Source: Bacteroidia bacterium (lineage in GTDB: Bacteria; Bacteroidota; Bacteroidia; Flavobacteriales; Flavobacteriaceae). From it: 7,516 nt of DNA. A program made the translations under genes and the position numbers. Position 1 is the stretch's first letter. Every line of letters begins with the position of its first letter. This document shows positions 1 to 7,100 of the stretch, piece by piece. The notes beneath the pieces are model-generated. The model saw only the letters and a list, made by a program, of their open reading frames with translations. It was not told where the DNA came from and made no database searches. The stretch spans positions 1 to 7,516 of the forward strand of contig JAHHLF010000094.1 of the NCBI GenBank assembly GCA_018679315.1. The letters run 5' to 3'.

Positions 1-316
1 TCAGGTATTTGGCCCCGTAGCGATCTGCTTTGTCCGCGATAGCTGAAAGGTCTTTTTTAAGATCATTGTAATCTACCCCAATACCAACAACATTGATGTT
101 ATACTTTTCCAGAAGCGCTCTGAATTCGGCTTCTTCCATGCCATAGGTGTCTCCACCTTCGACCTTATCTATACCCCAATCCGAAATGGTTTTCAGGGTG
201 CCTTCTATATCGGTTTTAAATTGATTTCGTAAGCTATATAACTGTAATCCAATCTCTTGCGCACAAATCGGAAGCGCAAAGCATAGAGTAAAGATTGTGA
301 TAAATACTTTTTTCAT
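1..316 (-). CDS. Exported sugar isomerase/epimerase-like TIM-barrel protein (N-terminal part, cut by window edge)
   Basis: Translation from the ATG at 316 gives 105 residues and runs open off the left edge, so the C-terminal part is missing. Residues 1-19 form a signal peptide (MKK, a hydrophobic stretch, then an ICA-Q junction typical of Bacteroidota signal peptidase I sites), so the protein should be periplasmic. The mature start, IGLQLYSLRNQF at 22-33, followed by KVEGGDTYG at 51-59 and VVGIGVDY at 76-83, is the typical opening of the sugar phosphate isomerase/epimerase (AP endonuclease family 2) TIM barrel. The family name is misleading for exported members, which are unlikely to see sugar phosphates. 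Some relatives of this fold act on 3-keto-glycosides, and its place behind a GMC dehydrogenase fits that (inference). It starts 10 bases after the previous stop, so co-transcription is very likely. The fold assignment is strong; the reaction is not determined. The active-site metal ligands lie mostly in the missing part. Confidence 0.85.
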   Translation of the reverse strand, partial: MKKVFITIFTLCFALPICAQEIGLQLYSLRNQFKTDIEGTLKTISDWGIDKVEGGDTYGMEEAEFRALLEKYNINVVGIGVDYNDLKKDLSAIADKADRYGAKYL

Positions 317-326
317 TTTTGAATAA

Positions 327-1040
327 TTAAGTCAATAAATTACCATTTTCATCCCATTCGGCTATGATGCCGCGTTTGCTTTGATCCACACATTTCGAAA
401 GCCATTCTTCATCGTAAGCTACTCCATGCTGATCCAATACTTCCTGAGGCACACCGTCCCAGACATTAGGCATATTTCCTTTATATCCCAGATCTTCGAT
501 ACCCATTTTTGAGGTGTAGTATCCGCTCAGGGTCAGATTTCTAAGTAAGGAAAAGAACTGGATCTCCAGAGCTTGCTCATCCATAGATACTTTAGGATCA
601 TAAAAAGCGATCGTATCCAGTAATTCCTTTTGCTGCGCTTCAGGAGTCACTTTAAACTCCGTACCGTAATCCGTATTGCTTTTATGATCCAACCACATCA
701 AGCCCCCACGCATAGTAACCTGAAAGGGTGGATAGTCTTTCATCATAAACTCGATAAAATCAGGAGCCCCTGCATCGGTAGCACTTCCAAATTGTTCATT
801 TGCCGGAAGGATCAAGGCACAAAGTACCGATATTGTTTCCATCTCATGCTCATTTAAAAATTGATCCTCTTCCAACTCCTGGATCAATTCGGCTTCTTCA
901 GGTGTCCGGCCATAATTATAGGTAGCAAGTACCTTTTCCTCCTGTTCCGCTTCTACCTGGGTTTTGCAGCCATGCAAGGCAAGGCCCCCGGCTACACCTC
1001 CAAGCACTAAGGATTTGATACTTTTTCTCCTATCCATCAT
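327..1040 (-). CDS. Gluconate 2-dehydrogenase subunit 3 family protein, Tat-type lipoprotein; small subunit of the GMC dehydrogenase
   Basis: This 237-residue protein is the probable small partner of the adjacent GMC oxidoreductase. The N-terminus carries a twin-arginine-like signal (D-R4-R5-K-S-I-K, then a weakly hydrophobic glycine-rich stretch) ending in L-H-G-C25, a lipobox, so the mature protein is probably a lipid-anchored periplasmic protein. The body matches the gluconate 2-dehydrogenase subunit 3 family: an acidic helical region (46-65), LILPANEQFGSATDAGAPDF at 76-95, and a GYYTSKMGIEDLGYKGN segment at 173-189. In characterised FAD dehydrogenases the equivalent subunit carries the export signal and acts as a folding and export partner for the signal-less catalytic subunit. 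Its first ATG (1040) overlaps the GMC stop as ATGA, and a second ATG follows directly (1037), so either start is possible and translation is probably coupled. No Shine-Dalgarno sequence is visible. The family call is firm; the exact sugar specificity cannot be read from this subunit. Confidence 0.9.
   Translation of the reverse strand: MMDRRKSIKSLVLGGVAGGLALHGCKTQVEAEQEEKVLATYNYGRTPEEAELIQELEEDQFLNEHEMETISVLCALILPANEQFGSATDAGAPDFIEFMMKDYPPFQVTMRGGLMWLDHKSNTDYGTEFKVTPEAQQKELLDTIAFYDPKVSMDEQALEIQFFSLLRNLTLSGYYTSKMGIEDLGYKGNMPNVWDGVPQEVLDQHGVAYDEEWLSKCVDQSKRGIIAEWDENGNLLT
966..1031 (-). other. Tat-type signal with lipobox in the small subunit
   Basis: This stretch encodes residues R4 to C25 of the subunit 3-like protein: the twin arginine pair, a short serine/lysine stretch, a moderately hydrophobic glycine-rich core and the lipobox L22-H23-G24-C25. 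The twin-arginine motif lacks the preferred phenylalanine (RRKSIK rather than RRxFLK), so Tat use is likely rather than certain. Lipidation at C25 would hold the complex at a membrane surface. Confidence 0.65.
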
Positions 1041-2758
1041 GTAATATTTTGTTGTTTCAATTGATCTACCAAATAGTCTGAGGCTCTCCAGGCTAATGCC
1101 ATTATAGTCCAGGTACAGTTCTTATCTGCCTGAGAAACAAAAGGCCCTGCATCCATGACAAAAACATTATCGCTATCATGAAGCTGCTGGTATTTATTCA
1201 CGACAGATCGCGAAGGATCATTACCCATACGTGTTGTCCCTACTTCGTGAATTATACGACCCGGGGCCAAGAGGCCATAATCCTGTTCCGGCCCTGGGCT
1301 GTCACCCAAAACTTCCCCACCCATATTATGTATCAATTCTTCGAACGTAGACTGCATATGCCTGGCCTGCTTGCGCTCATAGTCGGACCATTTATAATGA
1401 AAGCGCAAGACAGGGATACCAAATTCATCCACTGTCGTTGGATCGATCTCGCAATAATTGTCTTCCCGGGCTACCGCCTCTCCACGTCCGCCAAATCCAA
1501 GGACGGAGCCGTAGTACTTTTTCACATCGGCGCGCAGACCATTCCCATATCCCCCTGTAGGGAGCCCGAAGAACTTATTGAAATCATTCGGGTTGAAACC
1601 AAAGCCGTAATTAGGCATTCCGATACCACCCCAAATTTCAATATGATAGCCTCGAGGGAAATCTAGATCCTTATTATCTAACCACCAAGGGGAATACACG
1701 TGCATACCACCAACCCCGTCTTCGTTGTACATTTTTCGATTCATCAAACCGGGAATAAATCCGGCGCGACTTGCTCCGGTAGAATCATGAAGGTATTTCC
1801 CGACCATATTACTGCTATTCCCTAGTCCGTTCGGATGTTGTTTGCTTTTCGAGTTCAAAAGGATACGCGCAGAACTACAGGCAGAAGCAGCCAAAACCAC
1901 CACTTTAGCATTTAGGACGTATTCTTTTCTGTCTTCCTTATTTATGTATGAAACCCCGGTAGCCCTGCCTTCTTCATTTGTTTTCACTTCACGAACCATA
2001 CAGTTTACATAGAGATCTACTTGTCCGCCATTCTTTTGTGCAGGGAAGATCAGGCAAGATCCAGAAGAGAAATCGGCATAGACCGAACACGACCTGGCGC
2101 ATTGACCGCAATAAAAGCAGACGCCCCGATCTTTATTGATCTTTTTAGTGAGCATTGACATGCGTGAGGGATATACCGGTACTCCTGTTTTCCTTGCTCC
2201 TTTGATATAAAAAAGTTCATGCAATCGAGGTTTTGGGGGAGGTAAAAAGAATCCATCCGGATCGTTAGGAAGTCCTTCATTTGTCCCAAAAACACCGATC
2301 TCCTTATCCAGTTTGTCATAGTACGGCTTGACATCCTCATAGCCTATGGGCCAGTTATCGCCCAGTCCGTCTATATCTTTATGCTTAAAATCTTTAGGCC
2401 CGAAGCGAAGGGAGATCCGACCCCAATGATTGGTGCGGCCTCCCAGCATATGAGATCGGAACCAATCGAATTTGGTACCATCTTTATGTGTATACGGCTG
2501 CCCTTCTATTTCCCATCCTCCATAGGCCATATCAAAATCCCCAAAATCCCGAACCGTATTGGCACCGCGTCGAGGCGATTCCCAGGGCCATTTTAATTGG
2601 GTCATTTGATCCGGATCTTTTGGATCAAAATAAGGACCTGCTTCAACTACAGCCACTTTGAGTCCAGCATCGGCCAGGATTTTTGTGGCCATTCCGCCGC
2701 CTGCCCCAGATCCTACAATGATCACGTCATAAACCTGGGCTGATTCTTTTATTTGCAT
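1037..2758 (-). CDS. GMC-family FAD-dependent sugar/alcohol oxidoreductase (catalytic subunit)
   Basis: This 573-residue protein is a complete GMC oxidoreductase. The dinucleotide-binding motif is V-G16-S-G18-A-G-G21 with the ribose-binding acid E39 (VVEAG). The conserved MLGGRTNHWGR segment is at 104-114, and the C-terminal GMC domain carries H504 in HEVGTTRMG and N547 in KNCTWTIMALA, the expected catalytic His/Asn pair. A cysteine cluster C214-x2-C217-x2-C220-x3-C224, with C235 nearby, lies where multi-subunit FAD dehydrogenases carry an iron-sulfur cluster. There is no signal peptide: the flavin motif begins within 20 residues of the start, so export must depend on the Tat-bearing small subunit encoded directly downstream with a 4-base overlap. 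The likely reaction is oxidation of a sugar hydroxyl (glucoside 3-dehydrogenase, lactose dehydrogenase or gluconate/glucose dehydrogenase type), passing electrons to a cytochrome or quinone. No cytochrome gene is visible in the window. Family call certain; substrate and position of attack inferred only. Confidence 0.93.
   Translation of the reverse strand: MQIKESAQVYDVIIVGSGAGGGMATKILADAGLKVAVVEAGPYFDPKDPDQMTQLKWPWESPRRGANTVRDFGDFDMAYGGWEIEGQPYTHKDGTKFDWFRSHMLGGRTNHWGRISLRFGPKDFKHKDIDGLGDNWPIGYEDVKPYYDKLDKEIGVFGTNEGLPNDPDGFFLPPPKPRLHELFYIKGARKTGVPVYPSRMSMLTKKINKDRGVCFYCGQCARSCSVYADFSSGSCLIFPAQKNGGQVDLYVNCMVREVKTNEEGRATGVSYINKEDRKEYVLNAKVVVLAASACSSARILLNSKSKQHPNGLGNSSNMVGKYLHDSTGASRAGFIPGLMNRKMYNEDGVGGMHVYSPWWLDNKDLDFPRGYHIEIWGGIGMPNYGFGFNPNDFNKFFGLPTGGYGNGLRADVKKYYGSVLGFGGRGEAVAREDNYCEIDPTTVDEFGIPVLRFHYKWSDYERKQARHMQSTFEELIHNMGGEVLGDSPGPEQDYGLLAPGRIIHEVGTTRMGNDPSRSVVNKYQQLHDSDNVFVMDAGPFVSQADKNCTWTIMALAWRASDYLVDQLKQQNIT
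2087..2119 (-). other. Cysteine cluster in the GMC protein, probable iron-sulfur site
   Basis: These codons encode C214, C217, C220 and C224 (spacing x2, x2, x3) with C235 eleven residues on. The spacing equals that of a ferredoxin-like four-cysteine motif. An iron-sulfur cluster in a cysteine-rich stretch of the catalytic subunit has been described for the Burkholderia FAD glucose dehydrogenase, where it passes electrons from FAD to the cytochrome. Cluster type and occupancy here are inferred. Confidence 0.6.
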
Positions 2759-2836
2759 AAGGGGTATTGCTTTGTTTGTGTTTTAAAAGTATTTAAAAAT
2801 TTCAATCCTTCCGATTCTTTGTCAGAAATGAATCAG

Positions 2837-3919
2837 TTATTCCTTCTTCTGCGGATCTTTTTCTCGCCAATAGGTCGCAAGGGATGAGCCTGAGATATTC
2901 ATCCAGGGTCCAAAGACAGCCGGGGCTAAACCCATTGTAGCGAGCTTACCCAATTCAACAGCTATCCCTGAAGCCAGTCCTGCATTCTGCATGCCTACTT
3001 CGAAAGCCACGGCTCGGGCATCTTGTTTAGGAAGTCCGACTAATCGACTGCCAAAATATCCAAATACATAGCCCATCATATTATGAACTATTACTACCAA
3101 TATCAGTACCAATCCAAGTGTAAGCAATGAATCCCTGCCAGCAGCAGTAATTATCGTAATTATAATGGCTATGCCGGCCATAGAAATTAACGGCATGGCT
3201 TTGTCCAATAAAGGGAATCTGCCATGTGCTAAGTGGTTAAAAGTAAGTCCGGCAATAATAGGCAGGATCACGATCTTGGTAATACTCCATAACATAGCCA
3301 GGAAATCAATAGGTACTAATTGATCCGCAAGTAATGTCATCCACAGCGGTGTCATGATGGGTGAAAGCAGTGTAGCTACTGCCGTAAGGGTTACCGATAA
3401 TGCTAGGTTTGCACCGGAAATATAGGCCATAACATTAGAAGCCAATCCACTTGGAGATGAGCCTACCAATATTACCCCTGCTGCGATCTCGGGGGGTAGG
3501 TTGGCCAGGTAAGCCAGTCCAAAGCCCAGGAGTGGCATGATACTAAACTGAGCAATGACACCTACCAGCACTCCTTTCGGCATTTTAACCACGCCTTTGA
3601 AATCGTTCAGACTCATGGCTGTTCCCATTCCGAACATAATGATCATTAAAAGCGGGATGATCAGCTTCTTCAACTCAAAACTTCCTACCTGGATAAAAGC
3701 TTCAGGGTAGTACATGGAAGCGGACACAGCTGCAAAGATCAATACAGTGAAAGAGAATCCTCTTACTTTCGGAAACTGCCTTAAAGCCAACGCCAAGCCT
3801 ACAAAAAACAGGATGAGCCAAGGCCCTAGTGAGTAAAAGGAATAGCTTATCCCATAGATCAAAATGCAGGCCCCAAGCAACAGAATCAGTATAAGAAAAG
3901 TCTTATAATATTTTACCAT
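2837..3919 (-). CDS. BASS-family (bile acid:sodium symporter-like) sodium-coupled organic anion transporter
   Basis: This 360-residue inner-membrane protein belongs to the bile acid/sodium symporter (BASS) family. Two family blocks are clear: GSSPSGLASNVMAYISGANL at 153-172 and EVGMQNAGLASGIA at 307-320. Compared from memory with the Neisseria homologue ASBT_NM, the sodium ligands are all present at a constant offset of 47: Q124, S161, N162, S175, T179, E307, V308, M310 and Q311. Sodium coupling is therefore very likely intact. The offset reflects an N-terminal extension holding two extra hydrophobic segments (about 6-27 and 31-47), which suggests about twelve rather than ten membrane spans. 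Bile acids are not a likely natural substrate; bacterial relatives carry small carboxylates such as keto acids or pantoate. The gene ends 78 bases before the GMC gene on the same strand, with no terminator hairpin seen between them, so it probably leads the operon. The substrate is unknown. Confidence 0.92.
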   Translation of the reverse strand: MVKYYKTFLILILLLGACILIYGISYSFYSLGPWLILFFVGLALALRQFPKVRGFSFTVLIFAAVSASMYYPEAFIQVGSFELKKLIIPLLMIIMFGMGTAMSLNDFKGVVKMPKGVLVGVIAQFSIMPLLGFGLAYLANLPPEIAAGVILVGSSPSGLASNVMAYISGANLALSVTLTAVATLLSPIMTPLWMTLLADQLVPIDFLAMLWSITKIVILPIIAGLTFNHLAHGRFPLLDKAMPLISMAGIAIIITIITAAGRDSLLTLGLVLILVVIVHNMMGYVFGYFGSRLVGLPKQDARAVAFEVGMQNAGLASGIAVELGKLATMGLAPAVFGPWMNISGSSLATYWREKDPQKKE

Positions 3920-3946
3920 TAGGTCGATAGTGAAGAATATATTGCT

Positions 3947-3957
3947 CTGACTGTCAG
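3947..3957. repeat. Short palindrome CTGAC-T-GTCAG, possible operator
   Basis: Perfect five-base arms flank a single central base, 28 bases before the transporter start and inside the predicted leader of the minus-strand operon. It stands out because it is G/C-richer than the surrounding sequence. It may be a repressor or activator site, but the arms are short and a chance origin cannot be excluded. Confidence 0.3.
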
Positions 3958-4001
3958 GAGTACCATTGTCATTTATCCAAAACCGAATCTATGCAACGCA
4001 A

Positions 4002-4033
4002 TAAATATATAGTATTCATCAGAAAATTAACAA
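4002..4033 (-). promoter_or_regulatory. Candidate Bacteroidota promoter for the transporter/oxidoreductase operon
   Basis: Read on the minus strand there is a TTG (4033-4031), a 21-base spacer and TATATTTA (4009-4002), which matches seven of eight positions of the flavobacterial consensus TTG...TAnnTTTG. Transcription would start near 3995 and give a leader of about 75 bases before the transporter ATG at 3919, containing the 3947-3957 palindrome. The region is A/T-rich, so a chance match is possible. Confidence 0.38.
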
Positions 4034-4168
4034 CTTCACATTTTTAGGAGTATTCCTTAGTCATTTTAGCATTTAATTAGTAATATTATCTCTTATTTAA
4101 ATTTTTATAAAGGAATTGAGTGTCAATTTATCGAGAACAAAAACCCTCTAAGTTCCTTAAAATCAAAA

Positions 4169-4180
4169 AATTATATAATT
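4169..4180. repeat. Perfect 12-base A/T palindrome upstream of the SusC start
   Basis: AATTATATAATT is its own reverse complement and ends 14 bases before the ATG at 4195. Such a site could be a binding site for a regulator, but A/T-only palindromes arise readily by chance in this kind of sequence and a hairpin from it would be very weak. Confidence 0.2.
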
Positions 4181-4194
4181 AACAACTAAACATT

Positions 4195-7100
4195 ATGAAA
4201 ATGAAAAGTGATCATTTATCGCAAAAGCCGGGGTACGGAATATTACGTACGATCCTGGTTTTTTCCTTTTTATGCTGCTTTGTTGGATCGCAAGTGTTCG
4301 CCTTTTCAGAGGCCGATCCTGTTTCATCAATACTAGATGACGTGTTTCAACAAACCATTACAGGAACGGTTACCGATGATACAGGAGCTCCTTTGCCAGG
4401 TGCCAATGTATTAGTAAGAGGAACCACAACAGGAACCCAGACAGATTTTGACGGGAACTACACCATTACTGCCAACGAGGGGGATGTACTACAATTTAGT
4501 TACATCGGCTATGCTTCACAGTCAGTAACTGTAGGCACATCGACAACTATCAATGTAAGCCTGCAAGAAGACGCAAGTCAACTAGCCGAAGTAGTTGTTA
4601 CAGGTTATACGTCCCAAACCAGGGGAGACATTACGGGCTCTGTTGCTTCCGTTGATATTTCAGAAGCGGTTAAAGTGCCTTTAGTTAATGCTTCTGAAGC
4701 GCTGGAAGGACGTGTTAGTGGGGTTACGGTGACAAACGCAGGTACACCTGGTGGTTCACCAAAAATTGTGATCCGTGGATTTGGAACAAGTAACAATACC
4801 AATCCTCTATACATTATAGATGGTGTTCAGACGGATAATCCTTCCATTTTGAACAGTATTAATCCCGGAGATATCGAGCAGATGAACGTCCTTAAAGATG
4901 GGGCAGCGGCGATATATGGGGCCAGGGCATCTAACGGGGTGGTAATTATCACCACAAAACGTGGAAGCTATAACCAGGCCGAACCAACCATAACTTTCAA
5001 TGCTTATACGGGGATATCCAGAGCAACAAATCTTCCAGACTTGTTAAATGTGCAACAACACGGCGAAATGATTTTCCAAAGTCTGGCAAATGATGGTGCT
5101 GCGGTTGCGCATCCACAATATGGATCTGGTCCTTCACCGGTAGTACCAAGTACGGTTCAGGATTATACCAGAGTGGTCTCTTACGATCCCATTACCAGGG
5201 CGCCTCGTTCAGCTTCAGTAACACAACCTAATGGCACGGACTGGTTTGAGGAGATCACGCAAAATGCTCCTACTCAAAATTTTGACATGTCCATTTCAAA
5301 TGGTGGTGAATCCGGCAGATACTTTTTGTCTGCTAATTACTTGAATCGTGAAGGTATCCTAAATGATACCGGATTTAAGCAAGGGGTTACCCGATTGAAC
5401 TCTGAATTTAAAATCGGAGAAAAAATTAGGATAGGAGAACACTTAAATGCTTCGTTTTCACGTCAGCAAGAAGGAACACTCGAGGCGGTTGGTATGGCCT
5501 ACAGGTTTACACCCCTGGTGCCCGTTTTTGACGACGAGGGGGACTTTGCAGGATCAGGTGGCCCGGGCTTGAGTAATACCCGGAATCCTGTTGCATTACT
5601 CTCACGAGCAAAGGACAATTACAATAAGATATTCCGCGTGTTTGGGGATGTATATTTGGAAGCCGAGCTTTATGAAGGGCTTAACGTTAGGACTACTTTT
5701 AGTGGTAATGTTGAGAACTTTGCTCAGCGCAGATTTCAGGCCTTGGATCCGGAATTCATTGAGCCATTATCTACTAATACGCTTACTGAACAGAATATTG
5801 ATAATTATTCCTGGACATGGACTAATATTGCAACATATACCAAAGCATTTGGTGATCACAATCTCGATGCCCTCGTAGGAGTAGAGGCTGTTGAAGAGAA
5901 CAGCAAGGGGAAACAAATAAGTCGGAATGGATTTTTATTTGAGACACCTGACTTCTACTTGCTAAGTAATGGTAGTGGAACTCCCAACGTAGATTTCGCC
6001 TATGATGGCGGGAATACATTGTTTTCCATTTTTGGTACAGCGAATTATTCGTATCAGGGGAAATATTTTGCAACAGTTACAGTTCGAAACGATAAATCTT
6101 CCCGTTTTCTGGGTGATAATCAGAGTCAGACCTTCCCTTCCTTTAGTGCAGGATGGAACATAAGCGATGAAAACTGGTTCCCGCAGGATGGTTTTATAAA
6201 CAGATTGAGGTTAAAAGCCTCTTATGGAGAGCTGGGTAACCAGACCCTGCCTACCAGTAACCCGACGATCAATATTTCCAATCTCAGTGAAACACTGGGC
6301 AATTATAGCCTTAATGGAAGCTCGATTTCAACAGGTGCTATCCTGTCCCAGGTTGGGAATCCTGATCTTAGATGGGAAACAAGTGTCACAACCAATGTGG
6401 GTATTGAAGTAGCAATGTTGAATAATGACCTTACACTTTCACTTGAGGTCTTCGATATTGATACTGAGGATCTTATCACCCGTGATCTTAGCCTGATCAG
6501 CACGACGGCTATTGATGCAACGGCTCCGTTGGTAAACCTGGGAGATATTCAAAATACAGGATTCGATCTGGCGATCGGTTACCGAGGAGAGACCAGTGGT
6601 GGTTTTAACTATTCTATAGATGCAAATATTTCACACTACAAGAACGAAGTAAAAGACCTAATTAGTGATTTCCAGGTCGGTAGAACAGATCCCAGAGGTG
6701 GAGCTGTGCACCGTACCGAAGTAGGTCGGGCAATTTCCGAATTCTATGGTCGAAGGGTAACAGGATTTGATAGCACCGGAAGGTTTACGTACGAAGATGT
6801 TGATGGTAACGGTACGATCGATGATGATGACCGGACGTATATTGGTACGCCTCATCCCGATTTTACGTATGGCGTTAACTTGGGCTTTGGTTGGAAAGGG
6901 ATTGACATGTCTGCCTTTTTCTCGGGATCACAGGGTAATGATGCTTATAATTATCAAAAGATCTTTACCGATTTCCCAACTTTCTTTAACGGAAACCGGA
7001 GCACTCGTGTACTCGATTCATGGACTCCGTCCAACACCAATGCGACACTACCTGCTTTGAGTCAATCTATTACCAATGCAGAGACGCAACCAAACTCTTA

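Larger units (their letters stand above)
3920..4194. promoter_or_regulatory. Divergent control region between the oxidation operon and the SusC/SusD operon
   Basis: These 275 A/T-rich bases separate two outward-facing operons and must hold the start signals of both unless they are read from further away. No open frame worth calling and no RNA gene was seen. On the minus strand there is a reasonable promoter (4002-4033). On the plus strand only a weak candidate was found: TAAATTTT at 4098-4105, with TTA instead of TTG at 4077-4079. Two short palindromes (3947-3957 and 4169-4180) and an AGGA-N4-TCCT inverted repeat near 4046-4057 could be protein-binding or RNA-folding sites. The word AGGAGTA occurs at 3956 and 4046. 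Neither gene has a Shine-Dalgarno sequence, as expected for this phylum. No regulator gene lies in the window. Confidence 0.7.

Noticed and set aside
1178..1666. A 162-codon open frame on the plus strand, opposite the GMC gene
   Set aside because: It lies wholly inside a gene with clear GMC motifs on the other strand, its translation shows no recognisable domain, and it has no start context or partner. It is a shadow of the real gene. The same holds for the shorter frames within 630-857, 2050-2340 and 2381-2596.
2087..2119. Reading the cysteine cluster as evidence of a fused ferredoxin domain
   Set aside because: The cysteines sit within the continuous GMC fold, with only one such cluster and no ferredoxin-sized insertion. 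A single relay cluster within the flavoprotein is the simpler reading.
2759..2836. Possible separate promoter or terminator between the transporter and the GMC gene
   Set aside because: The stretch contains an A/T-rich TACTTTTA on the minus strand that loosely resembles a -7 element, but no TTG at a proper distance, and no G/C hairpin followed by a T run. Not enough to call either.
2837..3919. Bile acid uptake as the function of the transporter
   Set aside because: The family name comes from animal members. Nothing else in the window relates to steroids, and bacterial members carry a range of small organic anions.
4098..4105. TAAATTTT as the -7 box of a SusC promoter
   Set aside because: It matches seven of eight consensus positions but the upstream element is TTA rather than TTG and the surrounding sequence is A/T-rich, so it is mentioned only as a weak candidate within the control region.
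4605..7060. Several short open frames on both strands inside the SusC gene
   Set aside because: The SusC frame is continuous over 1054 residues with family motifs along its length; the other frames overlap it entirely and resemble nothing.
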